A stretch of 64,000 nt of DNA from Myxocyprinus asiaticus (Eukaryota > Chordata > Actinopteri > Cypriniformes > Catostomidae): positions 20,479,656 to 20,543,655 of the forward strand of contig NC_059348.1 in assembly GCF_019703515.2 (NCBI RefSeq), given 5' to 3'. A program made the translations under genes and the position numbers. Below the pieces are notes generated by a model, which saw only the letters and a list, made by a program, of their open reading frames with translations, was not told where the DNA came from and ran no database searches. Positions 23,059-34,165 of the stretch are shown in pieces (position 1 is the stretch's first letter; the number at the start of each line of letters is the position of its first letter).

Positions 23059-24224
23059 TAATGGGTATTATAACGTAATATAATATGTCTCAGAGGTCAA
23101 AGTCTGCAGATTTCAAAGCATTTTGGATGGTTTTCCCTCATGATGTAAGTGCTGCTTTCACAACTGTCACATCCGTAATGAAGAGATGTCAAGTCTGTAA
23201 CACTGGTTTTTCCCCATTTATGTGAAAATGACAATTCATAAAAAAGAAATATTATATGTTCTTAGGAGTGCCAACCCTTGTACATTCTGTAGCTATTATT
23301 ATTTCTGGATTGTGCATTTCAATTAACAGAGTTTTTACAAAAAGTGTGGTCTCCCAAAAACTTGTGTCCATTTTTGCCACATCTGTAATGCAAGCTCATT
23401 TCCTGATCTAAACTGGAAAAAACTTGTCTAGACTGAAACATTTCTGATGTCAGGACTCTTAATTATATTCATATAATTTCGATTCACATCGTTCATATCG
23501 CCACCTACTGGTCAGGGCTGGTCAAAGGTGGAAATTTATATTAAAACAGGATTTAAATATGGATCTGTTTCTCACCAGCACCTATCATATCGCTTCTGAA
23601 GACATAGATTAAACCACTGGAGTTAAATGGATTAATTTTATGCTGCCTTTATGTGCTTTTTGGACCTTCAAAGATTTGGTCACCATTCACTTGCATTGTA
23701 AGGACCTACAGAGCTGAGATATTTTTCTAAAAATCTCCATTTGTGTTCTACAGAAGAAAGAAAGTCATAAACCTCTGGGCTGCATGAGGGTGAGTAAATA
23801 ATGAGAGAATTTTCATTTTTGGGTGAACTATTCCTTTAAAAGTATGTACTTGTGTTTACATATATCAGGTCTTGTTTTCTACATTAGCAACCACAAGTGG
23901 GTGTAGTTACCCCTGTGTCCTGGTGTCATGCCATGGTTTTCAGTTTAAAATATCTATAAACTATCAGCTCATTTACTTTAGTATTTGTGTAATCCTCTGA
24001 CAAGACATTATCCTTTGAATGATCGGGTAGACTCTAAATTTGACAGTAGCATTAAATTGCTTTATAATAATTTAATCATCAAGCACATTATCATATTCAT
24101 AACAATAATCGATTACAACTGGAATTGGTAGTTGACAGAAGATATAAAACATTACTTTGACTATCAGTTGTCAGGATTACTTTACTAAGCAATGCATCAA
24201 TGCCTTTTGCACACATTATGTAGT

Positions 24225-24699
24225 TGTAACACTGACTCAGGCTGAGTGGGATCCATGTGCAGTATATTAACACAACATGTTCAGGGTACAAACAGGCGTG
24301 GGTAAAATAACCAGGGCAACCAACAATATCAGAGACAGGGCAGTAACGTAGTCAAACAGGCAAGGGATCGGGGCAGGCAGCAAAACAGCAATAGAGATAG
24401 TCCAGGAAAACACAGTAATAGGCAGGCAGCAGAGAATCGTACAAGGTAAATCCAAAGCAGAGTCAAACACGGGTAGATCAACAGAGTAAGTAATAATGCT
24501 CAGAAATGTAGCCAGGGCAAACAAGACTTTGCAATGAATGAACACACACATCGGGCTTAAATAGTCTGAGTGATATGAGGCAGGTGTAGGGTAATCAGTC
24601 CAGGCATGTGGGCACTTGGGAAGTGTAGTTCAATGTTAATATTCAGGTGAGTGAGACCTCCGGTGGTCGACTGAGGAATCTTCACCGGCGTTCGTGACA
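24225..24699 (-). repeat. 3' LTR of the Gypsy element
   Basis: 475 bases with TG..CA ends (TGTAACACTGACTC on the plus strand, GGCGTTCGTGACA at the other end). It differs from the 5' LTR by scattered substitutions and an indel of about 11 bases near CAAAACAGCAATAGAG, roughly 5 percent by eye. A purine-rich minus-strand stretch (GAGGGCTGGGGG) next to it on the internal side could be the polypurine tract. Confidence 0.9.
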
Positions 24700-25707
24700 G
24701 AACCCCCAGCCCTCGCCAGACAGCGAGCGGCTCCTGACGCGAGAGCACATCCGACGTCGGGGTCTTCCTCGGGGTCGAGGGGGTGGTTTCTCCGGGTGAG
24801 TCCTATGAAATTCTGTGATGAGATTGGGGTCGAGGATATCATCCGCCTTGACCCAGGACCTCTCCTCCAGACCGTACCCCTCCCAATCTACCAGATATTG
24901 GATCTGGCTTTCCCGACGTCTGGAATCTAGCAGATCTCGTACTAGGAATGCCTCCTCGCCAACCACGATCATGGGTGAGGGGCCTGCGTCACCGCCTTCC
25001 AACTCCACCCTCGGACCACCGGCAGGTTTCAGCAGAGAGACATGAAAAGTGGGAGAAATACAATAATTAGAAGGTAATTGGAGGCGATATGACACAGGAT
25101 TGATTTGTTTTAGGATTTTGAACGGACCCACATACCTGGGACTGAGCTTCTTGCAAGGTAGATGGAGATGAAGATCCCGGGTTGAAAGCCACACCCACTG
25201 ACCTGGAACGTAGTTGGGACTGGGACAACGATGGCAGTCAACTTGTTCCTTTCCCCTGTTGATGGCACGCTGTAGATGGACATGAGCTTGATCCCAAACA
25301 GCCTCACTATGCTGAAACCAGACGTTAACAGCAGGTACATCAGATGGTTCACCAGACCATGGAAATAGAGGGGTTTGGAACCCCAGAACACACTGAAAGG
25401 GCATCAATTTTGCGGAGGGTTTGAGGATCAAGTTCTGCGCATATTCTGCCCAGGGAAGAAAGCGGCTCCAGTCGGCTTGATTCTGTTGACAGTACATGCG
25501 AAGGAATTTGGTGAGTTCTTGATTCAAACATTCCGTCTGGCCATTAGACTGGGGGTGATAACTTGAAGTGAGACTTATTGACATTAAATAGTCGAAAGAA
25601 AGCTGTCCAAACCCTTGATGTAAACTGAGGGCCCCGGTCAGAGACAATGTCTTCAGGAAGACCATAGTAGCGGAACACATAATGGAAAAGATGTTCTGCG
25701 GTTTCAA
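24682..25707 (-). pseudogene. Gypsy integrase C-terminal half with chromodomain
   Basis: The frame covers the end of the integrase catalytic core ([16 protein letters not shown], with the catalytic Glu), an integrase C-terminal SH3-like part ([26 protein letters not shown]) and a chromodomain ([28 protein letters not shown]). Such chromodomains direct chromovirus integration to marked chromatin. It ends in a basic RPRGRPRRR tail whose stop falls inside the LTR. The frame is 341 codons but is shifted relative to the upstream core, where the second Asp ([10 protein letters not shown]) is read in another frame. Confidence 0.88.
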
Positions 25708-25738
25708 AGGCTGATGGAAGCTTAGACAGGGGTATTAG

Positions 25739-25984
25739 TCAACATTCCTTAGAAAAACTATCAATGACAGTTAATATGGTGGTATTACCTTGGGAGATGG
25801 GTAGATCGGTGACAAAATCAATGGTGATGTGGGACCAAGGTCGTTGTGGAATGGGTAGAGGTTGTAGCAACCCTGCCAGCAGTTGTCTGGGTTTTTTGCT
25901 GTGGCACAGATGTGACAAGTGTTCACAAATGTACTGGTGTCTGCCTGTAATGTCTCCCACCAGAACTGATTTCTTAACAATCAT
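25739..25984 (-). pseudogene. Gypsy integrase N-terminal half, frameshifted
   Basis: One frame shows part of the zinc-binding region and then the first catalytic Asp in [13 protein letters not shown], followed by [11 protein letters not shown]. An overlapping frame (25771-25980) carries the better zinc-region reading with [10 protein letters not shown]. The two must be joined by a shift near 25880, so the gene is broken. A run of purely degraded sequence separates it from the RNase H part. Confidence 0.8.
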
Positions 25985-26072
25985 ATTGTGGTGACGGGAT
26001 ACTATATATACTGTATTGATGGGATAGTGAGTCGGCTTTGATGTTCTTTGATCCTGGATGATGAGTAATTTA

Positions 26073-26189
<117 letters not shown>

Positions 26190-26195
26190 TCATGG

Positions 26196-26783
26196 CTAAC
26201 AGTTCACGATTGCCCACATCATAATTCTGTTCAGCAGAGGAGAGTTTACGTGAGTAGTACGCAAAAGGGAAAAACTTTTAGGATTACCTTGCCGTTGAGA
26301 GAGGATAGCGCCAATACCAGTGTTTGATGCGTCTACTTCAACCACGAAAGTTACGTTGGGATCAGGATGATGCAGAATAGGAGCAGAAGTGAAGCGACTT
26401 TTCAATTCATTAAAGGCTTGGATGGCGTCAGAAGACCAGCGAAGCTTGGTATTACCTCCCTTTGTCATGGCGGTGAGTGGAGCGGCGACAGTGCTGAAGT
26501 TTCGAATGTATCTTCTGTAAAAATTTGCAAATCCTAGGAATCGTTGTAGTTTCTTTACAGTAGTGGGTTGAGGCCAGTTTAGAACTGCTCGTACCTTGCC
26601 CTCGTCCATAGACACCCCTTCTGGACTGATGATATAACCGAGGAAGGAAACTGAAGTTTGGTGGAATTCACATTTCTCTGCTTTGGCATACAATTGGTGT
26701 TCCATGAGATGCTTCAGAACTACCCGGACCTGCTTGATGTGTTCCTCCAGGGTGTCTGAATATATCAGGATGTCATCTATCAA
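26196..26783 (-). pseudogene. Gypsy reverse transcriptase second half and RNase H start
   Basis: Starts in the catalytic motif (the DDILIYSD part of YIDD), continues with [16 protein letters not shown] and [12 protein letters not shown], and enters RNase H with [18 protein letters not shown], whose first Asp is the family catalytic residue. It ends early at 26196 by a frame change; recognisable RNase H sequence continues to about 26040 in other frames. The first half of the enzyme lies beyond the LINE at 30279-31244. Confidence 0.9.
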
Positions 26784-27069
26784 ATCAAAATCAAATCAAA
26801 TCACTTTATTGTCACACAGCCATATACACAAGTGCAATGGTGTGTGAAATTCTTGGGTGCAGTTCCGATCAACATAGCAGTCGTGACAGTGATGAGACAT
26901 ATACCAATTTACAATAACATCAAATTAACACAACACAATTTAAACATCTGTTATACACATAATTACACTCAACAGTATACAAATAATAACATACACTGTA
27001 CAGTATACAATACGCACTATATAGATACACATTATTCAATAAAAATAAAAAATAAAAATATGTAAAAAA

Positions 27070-27123
<54 letters not shown>
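27070..27123. repeat. (TA)n microsatellite in the LINE 3' region
   Basis: About 54 bases of pure TA dinucleotides. Confidence 0.95.
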
Positions 27124-27130
<7 letters not shown>

Positions 27131-27368
27131 ACAGTATTGTACTGTATTGACATTCAGGCTGTCGGTTGATAGTCAGTTGTTAAGAGAGAACATAATATAA
27201 TAATAATATAATTTATGACAGTCCGGTGTGAGATATAAGAGTAAGGGTAATAAAGTGCAGTGCTGATGTATTTTGATCGTGGGAGATCAAGAGTTCAAAA
27301 GTCTGATTGCTTGGGGGAAGAAGCTATCATGGAGTCGGCTGGTGCGGGTCCTGATGCTGCGATACCGC

Positions 27369-30201
27369 CTACCTGATGGTAGCAGTGAGAACAGTCCTAT
27401 GGCTCGGGTGGCTGGAGTCTCTGATGATCCTCCGAGCTTTTTTCACACACCGCCTTGTATATATTTCCTGGAGGGAGGGAAGCTCACCTCCGATGATGTG
27501 TCTGGCAGTTCGCACCACCCTTTGCAGTGCTTTACGGTTGTGGGCTGTGCTATTGCCATACCAGGCGGAGATACAGCCAATCAGGATGCTCTCCACAGTG
27601 CAGGTGTAGAACCGTGTGAGGATGTGGCGGTTCATTCCAAACTTCCTCAGCCGTCTCAGGAAGAAGAGGCGCTGATGAGCCTTCTTCACAACAGCTTCAG
27701 TGTGGATGGACCATGTGAGTTCCTCAGTGATGTGGACACCCAGGAACTTGAAGCTGCTGACTCTCTCCACTGGTGCTCCATTGATGGTGATGGGACTGTG
27801 TTCTCTGTCTTTTCTTCTGAAGTCCACCACAAGCTCCTTTGTCTTACTGACGTTGAGGGAGAGGTTGTGCTCCTGACACCAGTGTGTCAGAGTGTGTACC
27901 TCCTCTCTGTAGGCTGTTTCATCATTGTCAGTGATCAGACCTAACACCGTCGTGTCATCAGCAAACTTAATGATGGCATTGGAGCTATGTGTTGCCACAC
28001 AGTCATGTGTGTACAAGGAATACAGTAGTGGGCTGAGAACACAGCCCTGTGGGGCTCCAGTGTTGAGGGTCAGTGATGAGGAGATGTTGCTGCCTATTCT
28101 AACCACCTGGCGTCTGCTTGACAGGAAGTCCAGGATCCAGCTGCACAGTGAGCTGTTTAAGCCCAGAGCCCGGAGTTTCTCATCTAGCTTGAAGGGCACT
28201 GTGATGTTGAATGCTGAGCTGTAGTCTACAAACAGCATTCTCACATAAGTGTTCCTTTTTTCCAGGTGGGAGAGAGCAGTGTGTATTGTAGATGCAATGG
28301 CATCATCAGTGGAGCGGTTGTTGCGGTAAGCAAACTGCAGCGGGTCAAGAGAGAGTGGCAATACAGAGCAGATGTAATCTCTGATTAGTCTCTCAAAACA
28401 TTTGCTGATGATGGGGGTCAGAGCAACAGGACGCCAGTCATTTAAACAGGTTATTTTTTATTGTTTTGGAACAGGCACAATGGTGGATGTTTTAAAGCAT
28501 GTGGGCACTACAGACAAAGAGAGGGAAAGGTTGAATATGTCCGTAAAAACACCAGCCAGCTGGTTCGCGCACGCTCTGATGACGCGGCCCGGAATGCCGT
28601 CTGGGCCCGCGGCTTTGCGGATGTTCACCCGTCGGAAGGATCGGGTTACATCCGCTACAGAGACGGAGAGTGAACTAACCTCTGTAGCTTCAGCCGCGAG
28701 AGCTCTCTCCGCGAAGACGGTGTTATTTCCCTCGAAACGAGCATAAAAAGTATTTAGCTCATCCGGTAGAGAGGCAGTGGTGTTCATGGTGGAGTTTTTA
28801 TTCCCTTTAAAGTCCGTGATGATGTTAATTCCCTGCCACATGCTTCTAGAGTTGGTGGTGTTAAACTGTCCTTCAATCTTACTCCTGTACTGGCGTTTTG
28901 CGGTTCAGAGGGCATAACTGGCTTGTTTATGCTCCTCCACGTTCCCGGAATTAAAAGCGGAGGTCCGCACATTAAGTGCCGCGCGAACATCGCTATTTAT
29001 CCATGGCTTCTGATTCTGATAGATTCGTACAGTTCTGGTCGGAACGACGTCCTCTACGCACGTTCTGATGAAACACATTACGCTATCAGCGTAAAGCTCG
29101 ATATCGCCATCAGAGGCGGACCGGAACATCTCCCAGTCCGTGTGATCAAAACAGTCTTGTAGCGTAGAGTCTGATTGGTCCGAACAGCACTGGATCGTTC
29201 TGAGGGTGGGTGCTTCCTGTTTCAGTTTCTGCTTGTAAGCGGGCAGAAGCAGAATGGAAGAGTGGTCCGATTTGCCAAATGGTGGGTGGGGGAGGGATTT
29301 GTAGCCATCCCGGAACGGAGAGTAGCAATGGTCCAAAACCCGGTCCCCTCGTGTGTTGAAACTAATGTGCTGGTGATATTTTGGTGCGACTGATTGTAAA
29401 CTGGCTTTATTAAAGTCCCCGGTCACAATGAACGCGGCCTCAGGGTGCGCGGTTTCCTGCTCACTTATAATCCCGTACAGTTCCTTGAGTGCCCGGTCTG
29501 TGTCGGCTTGTGGGGGGATGTACACAGCTGTGATAATGACCACTGTGAATTCCCTCGGTAGCCAGAATGGTCGACACAGAAGCATGAGAAATTCCAGATC
29601 AGGAGAGCAGAAAGACTTGATAGAATGTACGTTCCTCTGATCACACCAGGATTTGTTGATCATAAAACATACACCACCACCTCTGCTTTTACCTGAGAGG
29701 TCTTTCGCTCTGTCCGCTCGGTGCACGGAGAACCCCGCGGGTTCAATGGCTGAGTCTGGAATCTCCGCAGACATCCAAGTTTCTGCAGCAGTCCATTGTA
29801 TCTCGTTGGAAAGAGATCCGCGCTTTCAGCTCGCAGAGCTTGTTATCCAGAGACTGAACATTTGCCAGTAGAATAGTGGGTAGCGGGGGTCGATTTGCGC
29901 GGCGTCTTACTCTGATGAGAACGCCGGCTCTGTTTCCCCTTTTCCTCCTGCGTTTCCGCAGCCGTGCTGCCCAGACAAAGGGCTCTGCTTGCGTGTTTGT
30001 AAACAGAGAGTCGGCATTGAGGAATATGAAGTCCGGTTTACGGTGTGAGATTGCTGAACCAATGTCCAAAAGTGTTTGTCTGTCGTAGACAATAAGGCAG
30101 ACAACATCCAAGACAAAAAACATAAGAATTGTGAACAAAACAAACAAAACATTACTATGTTGTGTCGGAGCTCGCAACGCAGCAGCCATACTCGGCACCA
30201 T
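27369..30201 (-). pseudogene. LINE endonuclease/reverse transcriptase with few lesions
   Basis: The frame starts at ATG 30201 with a hydrophobic stretch and a basic LRKRRRKRGNRAG segment (29743-30201). A shift near 29790 moves reading into the frame of the remaining segments (28905-29774, 28458-28841, 27369-28361), which all share one frame and are separated by stops near 28905 and at 28458-28460. Visible are endonuclease motifs (SAEIPDSAIEPAGF, VTGDFNKASL, GKSDHSSILLLP), then RT motifs [38 protein letters not shown] and [13 protein letters not shown], and a C-terminal [20 protein letters not shown] block. It is longer and better kept at the C-terminus than the LINE at 19910. With about three lesions, it is a fairly young dead copy. 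Confidence 0.88.
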
Positions 30202-30278
30202 CTTGATTCCAATCCAATTCCTTGATTCCTATATATACACAATTAAGCCCTGGTTAAGCATGTCTCTGAATACGTCAT

Positions 30279-31244
30279 TTATGAAAGACTGGAACACAGA
30301 TGGACTATTGGACAGTTCGAATGGCATAACGAGATATTCATAGTGCCTGCTGCTAGTAGAAAAGGCAGTTTTCCACTCATCCCCTTTTGAATGTGAATGA
30401 GGTTGTACGCACAGCGTAGATCAAGCTTAGTGTAAAACTTAGCAGTTCTTAATTGTTCCAAAGCTACGGGGACCAGGGGTAAGGGATATCTTAATTTAAC
30501 CGTTATATCATCTAGACCACGATAATCAATACAAGGACGAAGGCCCCCATCCTTCTTTCCCATGAAGAAGAATCCTGCTGCTGCCGGTGAAGTGAATGGA
30601 TGAATGAAATCCTTGGCCAGTTCTTTTTCAATGTACGATTTCATGGCTTTAGCCTCAGGTTCTGACAGAGGAAAGATTTTGTCTCTAGGAGGTGAGTTAC
30701 CAGGTAACAGATCAATGGCGCAGTCACTAGATCGATGCGGTGGTAGTTGCGAGGCTTTGGTTTTACTGAAGGCTTCAAACAAATCAGCATATTCAGAAGG
30801 TATATGTGGTGCTATGTTGGACTCGTTAGTCACCATAGTGGTACTCACAGACATAGGGATGATTGGTTTGAGACACTTGGATGAGCAGCTGGGATCCCAT
30901 CGCATGATCTGTTTCTCACGCCATAAAATTTGCAGGTTATGGTCCTGCAGCCAGGGTAATCCAAGGATAACTGGGTGGTGTGGAGAGTGGATGACGAAGA
31001 AGCGTGTTGTTTCGGTGTGTAAAATTCCAACTTGCAGAATGAGGTCAGTGGTGGTGTACAGAACCTGGCCAGTCCCCAGGGGATGCCCATCTAGCGCTGC
31101 CACTGCCAAAGAAGAGTCGCAAGGAATTAGTGGTATCTTATGCTGTCGGGCTAAATTTTTATCAATAAAGTTGCCCGCTGCCCCCGAATCTAACAAGGCT
31201 TTAGGGATGATGGTATCTGTCAGGAATGTAAATTTTATTGGCAC
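30279..31244 (-). pseudogene. Gypsy protease and reverse transcriptase first half
   Basis: Begins with a retropepsin (KALLDSGAAGNFID, the DSG catalytic triad), then a linker, then RT blocks: PPRDKIFPLSEPE, FFMGKKDGGLRPCIDYRG and [16 protein letters not shown]. After HIQKG the frame shifts by one base near 30370; in the other frame the expected YEYLVMPF and NSPSVFQ are readable up to the LINE junction at 30232. The enzyme would copy the element RNA; it is dead here from the shift and from the LINE. Confidence 0.9.
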
Positions 31245-31324
31245 TTCAACAAGCAGTGGTTTGGATAGAGGGAATCAACACACTTACCCTGTGATTGTGT
31301 GTTTGAGGAGGTCGTGTCGGACAG

Positions 31325-31864
31325 TCAACTCTTTTGCACGGATTGCACGGCAATGTTTAATCCTTGACGAAACAGCAGTTTTAGTGTGTCCTCCACCCAC
31401 ACAGTCTGTGCAGTGAGAGTGCGAAAAGACAGAGCGAATTCAGCTGCAGTATTTCTACCCTGATGAAGCGCAAGCAGTTGCTCACCAGCACTCCTTCCTC
31501 CCTCAGAATGTTCGAACACCTCTCTCAGACATAGAACAAATTCAATGAAAGTGGTGTGGTTTAGTCCTTGATTGGCCCAGACAGCTGTTGTCCATTCCAA
31601 CGCCTTACCCGTGAGCAGAGAACAAACAGGAGAGATCTTACTATCATCAGACAGGTATAACGAGGGCTGTTGAGCCAGGAACATAGAGCATTGCATAAGG
31701 AAGCCTTTACACTTGATTGGGGTGCCATCAAATTTTTCAGGAAAGGCTAAACATGGATTAGTAGTCACTATACTTTGAGGCATTGAGACTGGTACCTGAC
31801 TCGCTTGAGGCGTTGTGGAAGCAGATTCAGGTGTGGGCTGATGGAGACTCCGCACGGATTTCAA
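31325..31864 (-). pseudogene. Gypsy gag-like capsid region, 3' truncated
   Basis: A 179-codon frame contains PEKFDGTPIKCKGFLMQC, a gag capsid hallmark in Ty3/Gypsy, then LLTGKALEWTTAVW and FEHSEGGRSAGEQLLAL. The usual C-terminal zinc knuckle is not seen; the frame stops after VQSVQKS and about 80 bases of unclear sequence precede the protease frame. It lies directly downstream of the 5' LTR and a leader of about 130 bases. Confidence 0.85.
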
Positions 31865-31991
31865 TAACTCTTCCGTTAGTGTGGTGAGTCAGCAAAGTTG
31901 TTGTTGGTGAGATGCCAGTAGGTTAGCTTGGGCAGAGAGTTCACTGGACAGATGCATGAGGACCGCTGGATCGGTAGTTGGCGAAGTCTTC

Positions 31992-32455
31992 TGTAACACT
32001 GACTCAGGCTGAGTGGGATCCATGTGCGGTTTATTAACACAACAAGTTCAGAGTACAAACAGGCATGGGTAAAATAACCAGGGCGACCAACAATATCAGA
32101 GACAGGGCAATAACATAGTCAAACAGGCAAAGGTTCAGGGCAGGCAGCAAAAGATAGTCCAGGCAAACACAGTAAAGGCAGGCAGCAGAGAATCGTACAA
32201 GGTAAATCCAAAGCAGAGTCAAACACGGGTAGATCAACAGAGTAAGTAATAACACTCAGAAATGTAGCCGGGGTAAACAAGACTTCGCAATGAATGAACA
32301 CACACATCGGGCTTAAATAGTCTGAGTGATATGAGGCAGGTGTAGGGTAATCAGTCCAGGCATGTGGGCACTTGGCATGTGTAGTTCAGTGTTAATATTC
32401 AGGTGAGTGAGTTCTCCGGTGGTCGATTGAGGAATCTTCACTGGCGTTCGTGACA
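31992..32455 (-). repeat. 5' LTR of the Gypsy element
   Basis: 464 bases, TGTAACACTGACTC at the internal side and TTCGTGACA at the outer side, followed by the GTAGT duplication (32456-32460). It would hold the promoter for minus-strand transcription. Confidence 0.9.
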
Positions 32456-33367
32456 GTAGTAAATCCAAAATTAGCAGTAGGCAGAGAACTGCTACTAAAT
32501 ATAGTAGACATACAACACTACGATGTGTGTTGCTCAAGATCACCTGACAGTGCAAAGATGATTTACTAAACCCCTTTATCAGTTCCACGCATTTCAGGTG
32601 ATCTTCAGTACTAGGGACATTTGACCGAAGAGGCAAAGCTGCTTGCAGTGCCACGGACAGTTCAAAATCCTCACTCGGCTCGAGATAAGCTTAGACTCAC
32701 AGGACAGGGAAGATGAATTTGGGTTGATTTGTGTTCTGCAGAAGTGTTGATAGGATTTAAAGAGGCTGGTTTTTAGCTGCACTCATCTCACTGCACCTCT
32801 TCATTTGCTAATGCAACCTTGGTAAAGTAATAATGGTGTATTTGTTGGTAGGTAGTGTGGGCTTGGTTAGGATAGGCTTGGTTTTGATTGGATAAGCTGG
32901 TTAGGAGAAAGGCATGAATCATCTTACAGCATATCAGAAAGTGAAGATATTTACCCCACTGGATCAGTTTGATCAAATATCAGCTGGCAAATTACTAAAA
33001 ACAGACTATAGTAGCCTACACGCATCAAAAGTTACTTATGACTAGAAGCCATTACTGAACACTAAACAAATATAAAGATAACTATGAAATGACAAGATTA
33101 CAAGAGGTTTGTACAGCTCAGTATTATTGTCTGGGAGCAATGGGAGTATTATTAGATTTAGAGCATTTTGCAAAATTTTGGACATGTCACACTCCTACAA
33201 TGATGTGACATATGAGATCAGTGGCTCACATTTCTACGTGGAAGCATTGATTGTGATTTCATGGGTGTGCTGAACTCTGGTGACCCCCCTGTCCTGATTT
33301 GAATACAGTTAATCTACCAGCAGGGTGAGCTCAAGAACATTTACAGTTCAGTTGTACAGGCTTAATA

Positions 33368-33398
<31 letters not shown>

Positions 33399-33744
33399 GC
33401 TTTCTCGTTGAATGAAATTGAATAGTAGCTCTACAAGCAAATTTATGGACATTACTGTAAAAACTCAAATTTTTACGTATACTGATAAATATTTGCTTGG
33501 GCATTGCTAGATGGTTGGTTTTTTAAAAGGCTGCCAAGATTTTGCTAAGCAGTTGCTTTGGCTGGTTGCTAAAACATTGTTAGGCAGTTGTTAGGGTGTT
33601 CAGGGTGGTTGCTAGGGTGTGGTTAGGCAGTTGTTAGGGTGTTCTTGCTGGTTGCTAGGTTCTTGCTAGACGGTTGTTTGGGTGTTCAGGCTGGTTGCTA
33701 GAACATTGCTAGGTGGTTTCTAGGGTATTCTGACTTGTTGCTAG

Positions 33745-33930
33745 TGTAACTGGTCCTGCTTGACACACTCCGAGCAGGATTCGAAGCAGCTTCAGTCGGC
33801 ATGGGAGGCGTGCGTACTAACGAGGTGGCTAAAGGCTACAGCCTCTAGTGTCAGTCGCTAGTGCATCAGTCGTAGAGTGAGGTTTACACATACTGCACAG
33901 CTATCACGTACCAGCTGGCTCCCATTACAC
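33745..33930 (-). mobile_element. tRNA-related small element, copy 2
   Basis: Begins TGTAACTGGTCC after CTAG and ends CCCATTACA. On the minus strand it has the GTAGCCTTTAGCC block; the B-box region is mutated (GCTTCGAATCC). The right-hand CTAG is changed to CTCA. Confidence 0.55.
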
Positions 33931-33973
33931 TCACCCTCCCTAAACCTCACTCCCATCCTGGTCACGGCACCAC

Positions 33974-34165
33974 TGTAACTGGTCCTGCTCGACCCGCTCC
34001 GAGCAGAATTCAAACCGGTGTCAGCCGTCATGGGAGGTGAGCGCACTAACGAGGAGGCAAAAGGCTACAACCTCCAGCGTCAGTCACTAATGCACCTCTT
34101 GAGGCCAGGGGAGTGAGATTTACACATACTGCACAGCTATCACTACCAGCTGGCTCCCGTTACAC
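33974..34165 (-). mobile_element. tRNA-related small element, copy 3
   Basis: Begins TGTAACTGGTCC and ends GGCTCCCGTTACA followed by CTAG. Minus strand shows GTAGCCTTTTGCCTCCTC, GTTAGTGCGC and GGTTTGAATTC in order. It lies 43 bases from copy 2, so the pair may be a dimer. Confidence 0.55.

Larger units (their letters stand above)
19821..23478. mobile_element. Insert in copy B that carries the first LINE; outer part unidentified
   Basis: Copy B departs from copy A after AAGTGAATGG (19820) and rejoins near CGATTCACATCGTTCAT (about 23479), replacing about 170 bases of the TTAA-family element. About 90 bases (19821-19909) lie before the LINE and about 420 (23059-23478) after it. The flanks contain CCATGAAAATGTCAACC and opposing TGTGAAAATGACA words, suggesting the two ends of an older DNA element, but I cannot fix its termini. 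Confidence 0.45.
26781..30231 (-). mobile_element. CR1/L2-type LINE inserted in the Gypsy RT YIDD codons
   Basis: A 3.45-kb LINE lies between the two halves of the Gypsy reverse transcriptase. Its 3' end (left side on the plus strand) is a TTTGAT-type tandem tail directly followed by GAT GAC of the YIDD motif; its 5' end adjoins GTG TAT ATA. Only a 3-base ATA (26778-26780 and 30232-30234) is shared by both flanks. The 3' untranslated region contains a TA microsatellite. RT and endonuclease resemble those of the LINE at 19910 but are clearly a different family member. Confidence 0.9.

Noticed and set aside
27273..28746. Long plus-strand frames at 27273-27944 and 28402-28746
   Set aside because: They are antisense shadows of the LINE reverse transcriptase, which has clear family motifs on the minus strand.
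30604..31416. 270-codon plus-strand frame
   Set aside because: It is antisense to Gypsy protease and reverse transcriptase, which carry catalytic motifs on the minus strand.
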